Assembly (NCBI GenBank): GCA_025435555.1
Contig: JAIWWG010000025.1
Location: forward strand, 310,001-374,000
Reading direction: 5' to 3'
Source of the DNA: Chytriomyces cf. hyalinus JEL632
Taxonomy: Eukaryota > Chytridiomycota > Chytridiomycetes > Chytridiales > Chytriomycetaceae
DNA length: 64,000 bases
Shown: piece by piece, positions 11,802 to 23,395 of the stretch
How positions within the stretch are numbered: the first letter of the stretch is position 1
Layout: each line of letters opens with the position of its first letter
Notes under the pieces: generated by a model
What the model was told of the DNA's origin: nothing
Database searches by the model: none
Seen by the model: the letters and a program-made list of their open reading frames with translations, nothing else
Made by a program: the position numbers and the translations under genes

Positions 11802-13942
11802 CTAATAAATCATATCCGCAACTGTGGCCTTACGCCCTGTCTCACTCATACGCTCCAATGTCTGTGCAAACGACTTGAAAAACACCTCGGCCTCATCCGG
11901 CAACACACTCTTTGTGTCATAACACACAAACACATTCATATTTCCACCGAGAGTGATGATTCCGACACTAAACAGTCCACGAGACCCATCAAAACTCGCA
12001 TTCAATCCTCCACCAAAGTAATCCAAACGCACGCGATCATCGCTGTCAGGCGCGTCAGGTGTTGCACATGGATACTCCCATGCGCCCAGGTTTGCCACTT
12101 CGCAGCTAAACATTCGGCTAAGTTTGCTCAAGTCAATGCGTTTTTCGGCAGCTTTCCAGAGTTTTGGGTGGCGGTACGCATAGTTTGCGACTTTCATACG
12201 TTGGATGGATGACCGAAAAGATGTAAGAATCGAGCGCTTGATGTGTCGGCAACGGTCCCAAATGAGCGAGTCATCCGTAATTTTGAGGTTATTGGAGACT
12301 GAGCCTAAATGAATGGCATTCAAGTTAATGCCGATAAGCACATATCAAGTTTCACTCACCTGCATACCCCCCAAATACTTTCAGAGCTTCGTCAGTCTCA
12401 CGATCTCCACCCTGCAACAACTTACTCTGCGGTAAAATATGACGAATACTGTTGGTAACCACCCAGCCTTGATTCTTGGGCACCTGTTTCGTCAAATCAC
12501 CACCATCTCGCTTCACACCATGCACAAAGACGGCTCGACACGCCGCAAGACTTGCAACAACCAGGACAGCAGCCATACTTGTTTTTTCCACCTTGGCGCG
12601 TTTCCGCAGAGTATTTGTAAAGTCAGTGTTGAAATGCATGAAACGCACGTTTGTATGGCCTGTGCCAGTCTTTGTCAGGGGACCCATGGTGATTTGGTCG
12701 GGGGGTGATGGAGGTCGGCTTGGACGTTTCTCTTCGTCATCATCAACGTCCGGAGACGCAGTTGGGCCAGCAAAGGGCTTCTTGGAATTTGATTCAGGGA
12801 GTGGAAGACCGGGCGAGGTGGGGCTTGGATTTTCGTCCGAGTGACCAAGGCGTTTCTTTTTTTTGCCGAGGGCTTTGAAGGCCATCCCCATAGCGGCTGA
12901 AAAAAAAAAAGCGAGCCATTTAGTCTCAATGAAAAAAAAGGAGTTAAGAATTGCATACCTGGCACGACTTCAAGAACATTTGGGTCAAACAAATTATCGA
13001 GCACTGGCGGTGGGGTTTTCGAGACTTCGATTTGATCCAACTTTAGGTCGTCTGCTTTAAAATGGGTGGAATCTGTACACTCCAGAAATGTTCTCGCAAA
13101 CGCAAACATGGACAGTCCGTCTCCAAGACAGTGGTGGAAGGTGAACATGATGTCAAATGTTTTGGCGTCCGGCGCGGAAGCGGGAATTGTGAGTCCGAAT
13201 CCAGTCGCATTTCGATCGTAATAAATAGGATTGTCCTTCTTGAGTCTGTGGATCGGAACGATTGGAGTTTGCTGTTTTGAAAGTGTTCAGATTTTTTTTG
13301 TGTGCGATGGTGGGAAAGAACGGCACTATTGGCACCTTTTCGAATACTTCTGTTCCTGGAGCGGGCATCCATTCTTTCGGTAGGATTATCGAGGTCCTCC
13401 AGAGGGGACGAGTCACGTCGTCGGTATCAAAGTTTGTGTTTATTTCGTCATGGTAAACCTCCATCCAGTCTTGGTCATTCTTTCGTTCGAGAAACCTTGC
13501 ACAGAGAGAAGGGAGCATGAGCGAATAAAATGGGGGGGAGGCATAAATTAAAAAAAACAAAATAAAACCTGTAGTTGGTAGGGAGGTCCTTCGCTTTCTC
13601 ACAAAATGGCACCGCGCCTAAAGTTGCATGGTCGACCCATGATGACAGCCTATAGTGCTTTGCCTGTGCAATACGGACCAGGTCCACGATACGCGCTGGA
13701 GACGCGTCAGTGTCTTTGGGCATACGCACGCGCAGGGCAATACACATCAGCACTTGCTGCTTGTCGGGCGCCGTTTTGAAGAAGAAGCGCTCGGTGATGG
13801 ACAGTCCGTTGCTCTCGACCACGCTTCTCTGGGACGAGGTTGACCAGTTGGACAAGAGGGAGGCTGTCCTGCTTTTGGTGGAGCCGGCAATGGAAGCTGA
13901 CTTGCTGTTGTGGGCACCCGAGGGAGTGAGTAGCTGTGACAT
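11802..13942 (-). CDS. Condensation/alcohol acetyltransferase-like acyltransferase (HHxxxDG)
   Basis: It starts MSQLLTPSGAHNSKS with a Ser-rich leader, then LSITERFFFKTAPDKQQVLMCIALRV. The catalytic motif is in MFTFHHCLGDGLSMFAF, the HHxxxDG signature of condensation-domain, PapA and alcohol acetyltransferase enzymes, where the second His is the general base. A disordered, basic and proline-rich insert (KKKKRLG...SRPPSPPDQ) follows. Then comes the second subdomain with TLRKRAKVEKTSMAAVLV, WVVTNSIRHILPQ, SCEVANLGAWEYP, FDGSRGLFSVGIITLGGNMNV and VFFKSFAQTLERM; the F-x-x-G-x-x-T-x-x-G strand is typical of the fold. Introns lie near 12342-12360, 12895-12958, 13185-13275 and 13500-13570. Acyl donor and acceptor are unknown. 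Confidence 0.7.
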
Positions 13943-14285
13943 GGGTGATATCTTTCAGAAGCTAATTCTAATTCGGTCATGGGCCTGGCTCGTTTCTAAA
14001 ATTGGAGTGTTTGTTTTCAGGGTGGTGGCATGAGTTTAAATAAAGTTAAAAATAAAAAATATTCCAAAAACTATTTTCAGTGCAGACACAACAACAACAA
14101 CCAAGCACTGGCACTTTTTATGCCAGACTGTAAAAATTTCACTGGCATCGCATCTCATTTGAACTTCAGAAAAGGCCAAAAAACCCCGCCTTTTTCTTGC
14201 TTCACATTTTCCACTTTTTTGATCGTGTCCAGCCAACAGCGCTTTCTCGCAGCCGCAACTCAACTGCCCCGCCTCCAGAACCCAC
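13943..14285. other. Intergenic, no gene seen
   Basis: AT-rich spacer between two divergent genes. It contains runs of A and T and no recognisable repeat or RNA gene. Confidence 0.45.
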
Positions 14286-14558
14286 ATGCACTTCAACAAG
14301 GTCCCGCTCTCAACACATCCAGAGGAGCGCATAAGTCTGCTGTCCAGATCACTCGCACCGACTGCCAACCCCACCAACCCAAAATTTGAAGCTCCAATGA
14401 CGGACGAATCCTTTCAAGCTGTCCCGTCAGCCCCACCTATGGCCTACATTGTCTACAGCACACCCCAAACTCCTGTTGAAATGGTTCGGCTTCGTGCCCC
14501 CACCGTTCAAGATCCTGCCGCCACACAAAGACTGCGCACACTGCTTGAGAGCTGGTAG
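14286..14558 (+). CDS. Small hypothetical protein (90 aa)
   Basis: A single-exon frame with an ATG in a good context (CCCACATGC). The protein begins MHFNKVPLSTHPEERIS, is rich in Pro, Ala and Thr, and ends LRTLLESW. No domain, signal peptide or membrane segment is visible. It resembles the other small disordered intronless genes in this window in composition but shares none of their motifs. Existence is uncertain. Confidence 0.35.
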   Translation: MHFNKVPLSTHPEERISLLSRSLAPTANPTNPKFEAPMTDESFQAVPSAPPMAYIVYSTPQTPVEMVRLRAPTVQDPAATQRLRTLLESW

Positions 14559-15063
14559 CTCACCTGTACTGCCTGATGTCTACGTCTTCTGTACCAAATC
14601 TCTCTCTCTCTCTCTCTCTCTCCTTCCCACGACCCCTGTAGTCATGTTCTTCCTCTTCTCCCCCTTTTTGTATGGATTGTCTGCGTACGTCCAAGTTGGT
14701 TTCCCTTCTCTCTGTATCTATATTCTCTCCTTGTATCTTGAACGTGTGTGCTGTATTAAAGGCAGTTGTATGTCAGTTACCCTTGTGGGTGATCATTTTC
14801 TTGTGAGCGAACTCATGGGGGAGAGAGAAAAAAAGCTGAAAAATGTTCAAATTAGGGTTTTTCTTATCTTTCCCATCTCCACTTCTGTTATCGCATTTGT
14901 GGCGTAACCCTTCTTCACAAGCAGTGGTTACTGTGGTCTGCGATGAGCGGCGCAGTAAGGGCGTGTGTGGGGTCCCAGCAGCTGCAGCTCCATTCGTGAT
15001 CAGTTTGGCTTCATTCAGAAAAAAGGAACATCAACAATGGAAACAGCAACCCCCAACCCATTC
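14559..15063. other. Intergenic with CT microsatellite
   Basis: The likely 3' flank of the small gene and of the convergent permease gene. It holds a run of CT dinucleotides at about 14599-14622 and no gene that I can support. Confidence 0.5.
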
Positions 15064-17031
15064 TCACGAAAACAGTTTGCTCCACCAAGCAGAAAAACTC
15101 TTGCGTCCTTCAGCTGCCTGCATCGCGTTCTGCGCAATTTCTTCCTCACTCTCCACAAGCTTCCCAGTCTCGAAGTCCATGTCCGTGTACTCGATCAGAG
15201 CAAATCCGCTCAATATTCCCTGTCCAGACTTCATTCCGTCAGAGATCCCGCGACCCAGAAACAAGCTTGTGATCAGTGGAATTCCTCCGTAAAGCCAGCT
15301 GTTGTTCATCCACCAATCAAAGTCAAACGGTTGTTGGTACAATGCGTCAAACACCATCAACGCAATAATCACGCCTCCAACAAGTAGAGAAAAGTAGTCC
15401 ACATAGGGAAAGTACGGCGCAATGTACGGCAAATCTTGAATCTGGCACGTTGGTTAACGCTGGACAAAATTAAACTGGAAGGGACACACTCACTGTTTTC
15501 CCTTGAGCAATGTAGCCGTATCGGAATCTCAAATGCGTCAGTGACATGATCATCCAAGCCGTCAAAATCCCCAACGCAACAACTCCAGACAAAAAGTTAA
15601 ACACTGCCCCGGTGCCTGCAAGATATCCGCCAACAACTGCAACAACACCACACAGCAAGCTTACAACGAGCGCGCGAACAGGGACGCCGCGAGCATCCAC
15701 ACCCTGCAGAAACTTGGGCGCGTTCCCTTCCTCTGCCAACCGCATCAATGTCCGAGAACACGCATACACAGAGCTGTTTGCTGCACTCAAAGCAGCCACA
15801 ACTGCGACGGCGTTCATGACATGGGCTGCACCGTGAACACCGACCAAACCATAAACGTACACGAACGGCGACTCTCGCTCCGTCTCACCATTTGGATTCA
15901 GTATGGCACTGTCGGACGGCAGCAGCACACCAACAAGGAAGATGGAACCCAAATAAAAGAGAACGATTCGGTAAAATGTGCCTTTTATGGCTCTGGGCAC
16001 GTTTCTGCGTGGGTTCGCCGCTTCTCGCGCAGTCAGACCGACGAGCTCAGTGCCACCGTATGAAAACAAGGCGGTAATGAGTGCGCTTGAAAAGTTGAGG
16101 AAGCGCGCTCCAGGACTGTCACCGATAACAGCGGGGTTCCAATATTTAAACCACAAGGGACCTGTCGAGGTGCCTGCGCCGAACCAAACGCAAAGACCAA
16201 TAGCTAGGAATATTCCAATGGCGATGACTTTGATGAGCGAAAGAATGAACTCGGCCTGATTTGGAGAGGCCATTACTACACGAGTATCACATACTGAAAC
16301 CAAATAAAGCGAAGTACCTCGCCGAATCCACCAACGCCGATCATATTAACAGCGGCAAGTGGAACAAGATAAACAGCAGCCCAAGTATACAAAGGCACAG
16401 CAGTAGTCCAGAAGCTCATGAACGAAGCAATTGCGCTGAGTTCTGCAGGGACGGTGAGAGCCCAGTTGAGCCAGTAATTCCAGCCTCCAACGAATCCCTG
16501 AGTAGATTGTTTGGTTTTCAGTGACTGATCGATTCAATACGTATTTCTGATATTGAGATGTACGAACCATGGGGGCATTCACAAAACGTGCTGGAAGCTG
16601 AGAAAACGCGCCAGCCACGGGTAAAAGTGTGGCCATTTCTCCAATTCCAGTGGTAACACCAAACACTTGGAGACCGACAATGGCTTTGATGAAAGAAAAT
16701 CAGTTGAGCAGAACGGCGCCGAATTCACACGCACAGAAATTGTAATCATACCATAACACAACAGTGCACCAACAGGTCCAGCCGTATAAATCGCGCCTCC
16801 AGATTTCAGCAAAAGACCGGTTCCAATGGCACCACCGATAGCAATCATTTCCAAGTGACGTGCCTGCAACTTCCGGTGCATCTTGGTCTCAGTCTCGATC
16901 TGAAATTCGTCATTGGGGTTGGACGACAGTAGAGCTTTGTCATCCCGTATCTTTAACGTGTTTGAGCTCTCGTTGTCATCTGGGATGGCCAGCGTCTGTG
17001 TGGATTCGGCGGATGTGATTGGATCCGTCAT
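15064..17031 (-). CDS. Amino acid permease, fungal YAT/AAP type
   Basis: A 12-helix APC-superfamily transporter. The chosen start is the ATG at 17031 (MTDPITSAESTQTL), giving an acidic cytosolic N-terminus. The first helix carries the family signature HLEMIAIGGAIGTGLLLKSGG, followed by YTAGPVGALLCYG and GEMATLLPVAGAFSQLPARF. After an intron come GFVGGWNYWLNWALTVPAELS, IGLCVWFGAGTSTGPLWFKYW, FSYGGTELVGLTAREAANPRR, ALSAANSSVYACSRTLM and APKFLQGVDARGVPVRAL, all diagnostic of fungal permeases. Introns lie near 15437-15495, 16260-16318, 16500-16565 and 16690-16750. It ends FSAWWSKLFS. Substrate specificity is not evident; transport is by proton symport in the family. Confidence 0.92.
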
Positions 17032-17354
17032 TTTCTCAACTTTTGTTTTGTTTTGATTTCTTGGTATCAAATTTGATTGTGGCACACGTAATTCTGCAGA
17101 AGGCCACACTGAAGACACAGCTGGCGAGTTCTTGTCGTCTTTGTCGTCAATGTCGGGAATAGTAGAGATTGCATACGGGAGGAATGCTGCGAAAATCATG
17201 TCATCCACTCCTATCCCATCGAGAGTCAATCAGCCGCCTTCTTCACATAATCCAGCGGTAAAATTGACTCACCTGCAATGGGGAAGTGTTTGATTGCATC
17301 TTCCAGTTTTATTAACAAACACCGCCGAAAAGGGTGGATATTTTATTCTTGCAA

Positions 17355-19209
17355 TCAATCCATCAGAGACTTTGTTTTCCTTCCTTTACCCCAATAAATC
17401 ACCACCTGATACAGCACTGATCCATTCAACCCGGTCGCAACCAAATATGTGACAAAAATAACTGTATCCTTCACTTCCGTGGCAGTCGTGAAGCAGCGCG
17501 CCAAACTGCCAACCGTCTGCAAACCCACAGTCACAGCACTCAACTGCCCACAACTTTTGTGATTCCAGTTACTGTAAATTTGCGGCAACTTGCTTACAAT
17601 TCCAATCAGGATAGCGAGCCATTGGAAACTGAGGAGTAGCGTGTCGTTGATGATTGCTCGCGAAAAGAGAGACGTTGTGAACAGGAATGTGCATACGGAC
17701 ACAGTCACAAGATCCTTATACCGGTGAGTGTAGTGAAACATGAGGGCAATCACGATGCAGTTTGCGACGGCCATGAACGCATCTATTTCGGCGTGACAGA
17801 CAGATGTCAGCTAATTATCAGAGAAGAGCATAGATAAATGGAAGCTTACGTTCTCCATAAGTATTGAATGGATTTCCTTGGCGAACATTGTAAGCCAACC
17901 CCGCAATGTAGGCCGCAGTCTCCAGCGCGTAACTCGCAAAAGAAACTCCAATCGCACTCCGTTTCATCACGATTTTGTAAATCTGTGGCATTTTGATTAC
18001 AGCACCTCCGGCAACCAATCCGAATCCAAGGACTTTTGAAATCAGCAAACGAGTGCAATCAAAATGCGAAAAGATTTGAAACTGGAGGAGCGAGGTGCTA
18101 CATTCAGGCCCAACTAGAGGTGTAACAAGACGCGACTGGATAAAGCCTCGCAAGCCACGAAACTCTTTGATGGGGTGTTTTCGTGTTCCTTTCACGGTTG
18201 TGTTTGTCATACCGTCATCGACCAACTCTTCAGGATTTCCAACAACAGCTTGCTTTTGGTTGCCAGATGGCGGCTCGTTTTGAATCGGTCCAGCTGCTTT
18301 TTTTGGGTCCTGACTGGCCTCTTTGCCTTTGTTTAAAGGCTGATTTTCAACGGGTGGGATCAAAGGCGCCTTGGCGACTGGAGGAACAGGAGCAGCGGCA
18401 GGTGGATCTGGTTTCGCGGGCAAAGCTTCGACAGCCAAGTTACCGGCTACCGGCGGTTGTTGCAACGGCTTTTGGTCATCCCGGTTTTGGACTTTCAGGT
18501 CGGCTGGATCTGCCCCAGCTTCTGGCAAACTTGGAGGCGCTTTCCCGCCCACAGCTGCTGCGCCAACTTTGCTCTTTTCGTAGACGGCAAGTTTGTCTTG
18601 AATGTATTTGAGAATGATTGGTGTTTCGTGTTCCAAGGGGTATAGGTCCACATTGACACCGTCCATGTACAAGAAGATGTTTGGAAAGCCCGTTACTTTG
18701 AGCTCGCCACACCATTCTGAATGCGCGGGCAAGAAGAGGAAAAAGACATAAGAAACAAGTTGAGTGAAAAAAAATATAGAGAGCTCACGAACGTCCAACC
18801 GCGGTACAATCGACTTTCGCCATTGAAAACATTCTGTCCGCCATGTGTTCTGCTTCGACAACTTTTTGAACTTCGAGCCATTTTGGAGTGAGTTTCTTGC
18901 AGTATGGACACCACCTGCATGAAAGCTGTCAGCAGCGACGACGCCCCAATCAAATGGAGCCCTCACGTTGTCCCAAAGTACACGAGCCACATTCCCGTTT
19001 TTGTGCGCTCTTCGAACGTTCCTGGCGACAGAAACCAAATGTCACGATCTGCGATGGCCGCCAATTCGTTCTGACTCTGTTAAGAACTGATGGTCAACCG
19101 ATGTAAGGAACTGCTTGCCGATGGCGGTATAATATCTTACCAATCCGTAGGCTGGAAGCACGGTATAGACGGCCGCAAGCACGGCCAGAATCCACGCAGC
19201 CCAATTCAT
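17355..19209 (-). CDS. Thioredoxin-domain / MPDU1 (PQ-loop) fusion protein
   Basis: Starts MNWAAWILAVLAAVYTVLPAYG, a signal peptide. After an intron comes a thioredoxin fold: WLVYFGTTWCPYCKKLTPKW (active-site CPYC), AKVDCTAVGQWCGELKVTGF and PNIFLYMDG. A proline/alanine-rich linker of about 130 residues follows. Then comes the MPDU1/Lec35 unit: VLGFGLVAGGAVIKMPQIYK (first PQ loop), GVSFASYALETAAYIAGL, and after an intron near 17775-17848 the second PQ loop ILIGIVSKLPQIYSNW. One uninterrupted exon (about 18716-17850) spans the C-terminal half of the thioredoxin domain, the linker and the first PQ loop, so this is a true fusion. MPDU1 is needed for use of dolichol-phosphate mannose and glucose in the ER; the thioredoxin domain would face the lumen. 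Confidence 0.82.
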
Positions 19210-19280
19210 ACGTCAGATGAATTTTAAGGATTTATGTCCAATTGGAATGATATTTGCATAAAATATTTACAAACGAGAAT
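19210..19280. promoter_or_regulatory. Very short bidirectional promoter, thioredoxin-MPDU1 / MST kinase
   Basis: Seventy-one bases separate the divergent ATGs at 19209 and 19281. The spacer holds TTGCATAAAATATTTAC just before the kinase start, nearly the same word as in the IFT70 divergent spacer. Confidence 0.5.
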
Positions 19281-21335
19281 ATGGGCCTACTCAGCGACGC
19301 CGAGCTCGGCATGGACCCGACGCAGGTGCTGACGTTGCAGACGAAGCTCGGAGAAGGGTGAGTTTGCTGGAGGCAAAATGTCGCGTGCGCCCGGGTTTTC
19401 AGCACCTCCTTACACTGGGTATCCTCACTAGGTCGTATGGAACAGTGCACAAGGCGCTGCACGCGCGCAGCGGTACAACTGTCGCCGTTAAAATACTGCC
19501 TGTGGGTGGTGCAGACATCACTCAGAGCATCAAAGAGATTTCGTTCATGACTGGCATCCAGTCCCCTTTCGTTGTGGAGTATCATGGCAGCTATCTGCGT
19601 GATACCGAACTATGGGTGCGTATAAATGAGTGATTAGTAGCTGCGCGCATGGACACTGACTGTCTTTTCAAGATTGTCATGGAATACTGCGGAGCGGGGT
19701 CCATCTCAGACCTCATGGAGACATGCAACATGACCCTTTCGGAAGATCAGATATCTGTAGTTTGCCGGTACGTGCTCAAAGGCCTTGCGTACATGCATTC
19801 ACTCCGGAAAATACACCGCGACATCAAAGCTGGGTGAGATATCCGCAAACATACACATACTTCGCTTATCTTACTCATGCCTCACTTTATCTTTGACTAT
19901 CGTGGACGCTGCCCTTCAAATATATGTCAGGAACATATTGATCAATACAAAGGGAGAGTCGAAATTGGCAGATTTTGGAGTGTCTGGGCAACTGTCGGAG
20001 GCAACAATGAAAAGACAAACTGTCATAGGAACGCCGTTTTGGTAAGTGCAATATCGTTGGGTCAACCTTGAATTGAACAAGCTGACGTCGTTTCTTCAGG
20101 ATGGTAAATCTTTCACCACACGAAATTAGAGGAACGCGCAAAACACTCATGATTCTCTTTTTCGAAAAATTGCGAAATAGGCACCGGAAGTCATTCAAGA
20201 AGTAGGATATGGAACGCAAGCAGACATATGGTCATTGGGAATTACTTGTATTGAGATGGCAGACGGCAGGCCGCCATATGCAGATATCCACCCCATGCGA
20301 GCAATATTCATGATACCATCAAAGCCACCACCTCATCTAGAGGACGAAGAACGTTATTCGAAAGTTTTTCGGCAATTTGTTGCAAGATGTCTGACAAAAG
20401 ATCCGAAATTAAGGCCTGGAGCAGAAGAACTACTGAATGTTTGTTTTGCTGATTCAATGCATCGAAAATGCTGTCTCATATAATCGTTGTTGTTACAACC
20501 GCAAATTCGAAATTTTGGCAGGATCCTTTCGTTAAACGAAATCCATCCACCGACGCTTTTAGCTCAATGCTTGCTACAGCCCTTCAACCTCGGCGAGATA
20601 GTGCCGCACACAGTCTCCCCGATGCGGATTACGAGAGTGAAGACGATATGCCCGCAGAGGACCTTCCTGGTGATGCTGACACTGCTGACACCATCCTTCG
20701 AACAGCAAAAGATCGAGAAAATATGGACGATGTTTTTATGGCTGAAGAGGAGTATTCTATTTATGGGGACAACTCAGAGTATGTAGATATGAGCCAAAGC
20801 AACGGTAGGCGCTCATTTCCCCCTCCGACAACTCTTAACCCACACGACCGAATTTTATTCAGCCGGTTCTCGATATACCTCGCGCCCGGGATCACCAGAA
20901 AGCGATCTTCCATCGAGAGGAACCACGCCGATTCCAAATGACAAATCGAAATTACGCGACTATGGCGTTGACCTCGTGACAAAAGCCATGGAATATTTTT
21001 CACCGTCGGCTCCCCCGCTGCCCGTGACCGCAACGCAACAATCATTATCATCTCAGCAGCAGGCTTCAGCTTCTTATGCATCGCCCTCACCCGTACAGCA
21101 GCAACCCTTAACTTCTTCAAGTCCGGTGGCATTATCATCCATTTTGAAATCTTCCTCGCGACCGGCGTCGCCTGGAGCTGGGATTCGTGCCCGGAAAAAA
21201 TCGGTCACGGATGAACGTATGCTGGCATCGTTGGAGGATCGAAAGGAGGCGGAGATCGCCGCCGTTGTGGCACAATTTAAACAGAGGAAAGCGGCAATCT
21301 TGGACGCAATTTTTATGAAAGGGGGGAGCGTGTAA
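19281..21335 (+). CDS. Hippo/MST-type (GCK-II) Ser/Thr kinase with SARAH domain
   Basis: It starts [17 protein letters not shown]. The kinase domain is assembled over several short introns: [19 protein letters not shown] (glycine loop), [12 protein letters not shown] (lysine), [33 protein letters not shown] (catalytic loop), [11 protein letters not shown] (DFG), [17 protein letters not shown] (activation segment) and [19 protein letters not shown] low-complexity linker with acidic patches and SSILKSSS follows. The C-terminus, [20 protein letters not shown] with [13 protein letters not shown], matches the SARAH coiled coil that dimerises MST1/2 and binds SAV and RASSF. Introns are near 19358-19433, 19614-19671, 19834-19927, 20042-20180, 20439-20521 and 20804-20862. 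Together these place it in the MST/Hippo kinase group. Confidence 0.9.
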
Positions 21336-21580
21336 CAAATTTTTTTCGTTGGGTGCTCCTGTTTGACAAGGATCACTGGTTTTTTTTTTTTTTTTCTTGC
21401 TCTTGAGTGAATCGCTACATGAAAGGAAAAAAAAAGGATGAACAGAAGAAATAATGTAACCAAGAAAAGAAGTTATTTCTTCCGAAGAACCAGAATATTT
21501 CTGTATTCGACCTCAATAACAAGTAACTGAAATATGAAATATCCAACCCTGTATACAAAAGCAGCTGCCTAACCGCTCCT

Positions 21581-23395
21581 TTAAACACCGAAGCTCTTCA
21601 TGGAGCGGGGTCGAATCCCGCCAAATAAACTTGCCGCTCCGGCGCGCTCAACATAAATCTTTTGCACTTCTTCAGTCATGCGTGGGTATTCTTCAAAGGA
21701 GATGACTGTGTCCTTGTCTTGATCGGCAATCTCCAAGATACGCATAGTTGCATCACGAATCTTGACAAAAAAATATACATCAGGGACAGGGATTTGGCGA
21801 AAATACAGCTCACCATTTTTTCATACTCAGCATCTTCAAACCCAGAATTTGGTATGACAGCTCTCATTGCATCAGCAAGTTCTTTTCGATCAAGCACACC
21901 ATTTCCATCTGGGAATAAGACGATTATTTTTTGGAATCACACACTGACAATGAAACATACACATACCTTGATCAAAATTTCTGAAAGAGTCCCGCATATC
22001 CATATAATTATAGACTTCTGCAAGCTGTCGCCGAAACATTCCAAGAAAGACGAATGTTACTGTGAGAGACACCAGGTCAGTTGATAAATGGTGGCGGGAG
22101 GTAAAAAAAACATCAATTCGCACAGCAAAAATGAGGCCCTATCCGTAGGAAATGCGTGGTGAAGCCTTTATAGAATGCGCTTGGTCCTTCGTGTTGAACA
22201 ATGTGCTTGATCTGAAATGACCTTTCAAAAAAATATCCTGCGAAGTGGAAAATAACGTTTAAACGACACTTACTGCATCGGTTCCACTGGAATATAATGT
22301 TCCTTTTCCGTTTACATACGGTTGATTATAATACCGGGTGCGGACCACGTCAATCGGGTTCATGGCAATACAACTCGCGATACCACTCCCCAAACCAGCA
22401 ACCATATCCAGCACCCAATCGTCTTTCCAATTCCTTTTCAAAATCAAATATTCCTTCATCATACTGTACGTGGTGAGATTCACACCACTTCCCACAAAAC
22501 TCCGCGCCATGCTCAAAACACTCCCACGATACAATCCCTTCAAGCCATCTGACGCATACGTTTTTACCATAGCGTCCCAAGAATTTTTATACTGAAACTG
22601 ATGGCCAACAGCCTGATGCGCGTTCGCCGCTGAAACTTGCGACTGCAACCGAGTCTTGATGAGTTCAAACGGGTTACAAGAAAACGCGCCCATGACACCA
22701 CACATGGAGCCCGCAAGCATGCGTTTCCAAGGCGGAGAGCTTCCCGTCTTTGGATCATGAATCATGGTCATGAACGGGTCGTACATGCCGATACGAAAAA
22801 AGTTTTTGCTGCCTTCTTTAAGGATCGCTGGGAAAAGTCCCTTTTGAAGTCCGCGGATGCCCTCGTTACGAAGGATTTTGTGGATTGCATCGAAGCTGTT
22901 GCGGTATATCTGGGAATAAATTGTGACGTCATTGGCACCGATAATATTTGATCAGTGGGGAGGGTATGGGACTTGTACGCACAACAGCGTCTGTCGTGGC
23001 TTTGAGGGAAGACTCAGCGGCGCTTGCGCCCGCGGATTTGACAGCTTTCGCCCGTTGCCCCTGCAGTTGCAATCGAACCCTGTGGATCAAATGGGTCAGC
23101 TGATGGTTTAAGGACAGACACACGCTCATACTTGACGGTATCGAACGGGTTGGTGAAGAAGACGGCAACTGCAGAGGATCGGTTAGTCAGTGTGGGGGCA
23201 GGGTTCGACTCAAATTCGACCCCAACAAGTCCAGAGTGCCGGGCTTCATCACTCACCAGCTGGTGCGCACGCCGACAATGCGAAACGTTCAGCAGGACCG
23301 AGCTTCCTCGGACGTCCCTCATGGTGCGGGTAGAGGGCTGGGACCACGACGGCGAGTCCCGGTTGTGATCCGCCCATCACAGAGTCAGCGCTCAT
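21581..23395 (-). CDS. Mitochondrial carrier (SLC25A34/35/Oac1-like) with C-terminal EF hands
   Basis: It starts MSADSVMGGSQPGL at 23395. Three carrier repeats follow. Repeat 1: FFTNPFDTVKVRLQLQGQRA (two introns removed), then GIRGLQKGLFPAILKEGSKN. Repeat 2: FSCNPFELIKTRLQSQ, then GLKGLYRGSVLSMAR. Repeat 3: CIAMNPIDVVRTRYYNQPYV, then GPSAFYKGFTTHFLRIGPHF. The P-x-[DE]-x-x-[KR] signatures are intact. The R-Y-Y-N-Q-P variant is like SLC25A34/35 and Oac1. After the sixth helix (LTFVFLGMFRRQLAEV), spliced on in phase, come two EF hands: DQDGNGVLDRKELADAM and DQDKDTVISFEEYPRM. It ends RPRSMKSFGV. Known calcium-regulated carriers carry EF hands at the N-terminus, so this order is unusual. Confidence 0.82.

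Noticed and set aside
20468-20941. A second small gene inside the MST kinase region
   Set aside because: The frame is simply the kinase gene's linker exon, linked in phase to the kinase and SARAH exons.
21590-21630. GGTCGAATCCC resembles a tRNA B box
   Set aside because: It lies inside the last exon of the carrier-EF-hand gene, and no A box or cloverleaf can be drawn around it.
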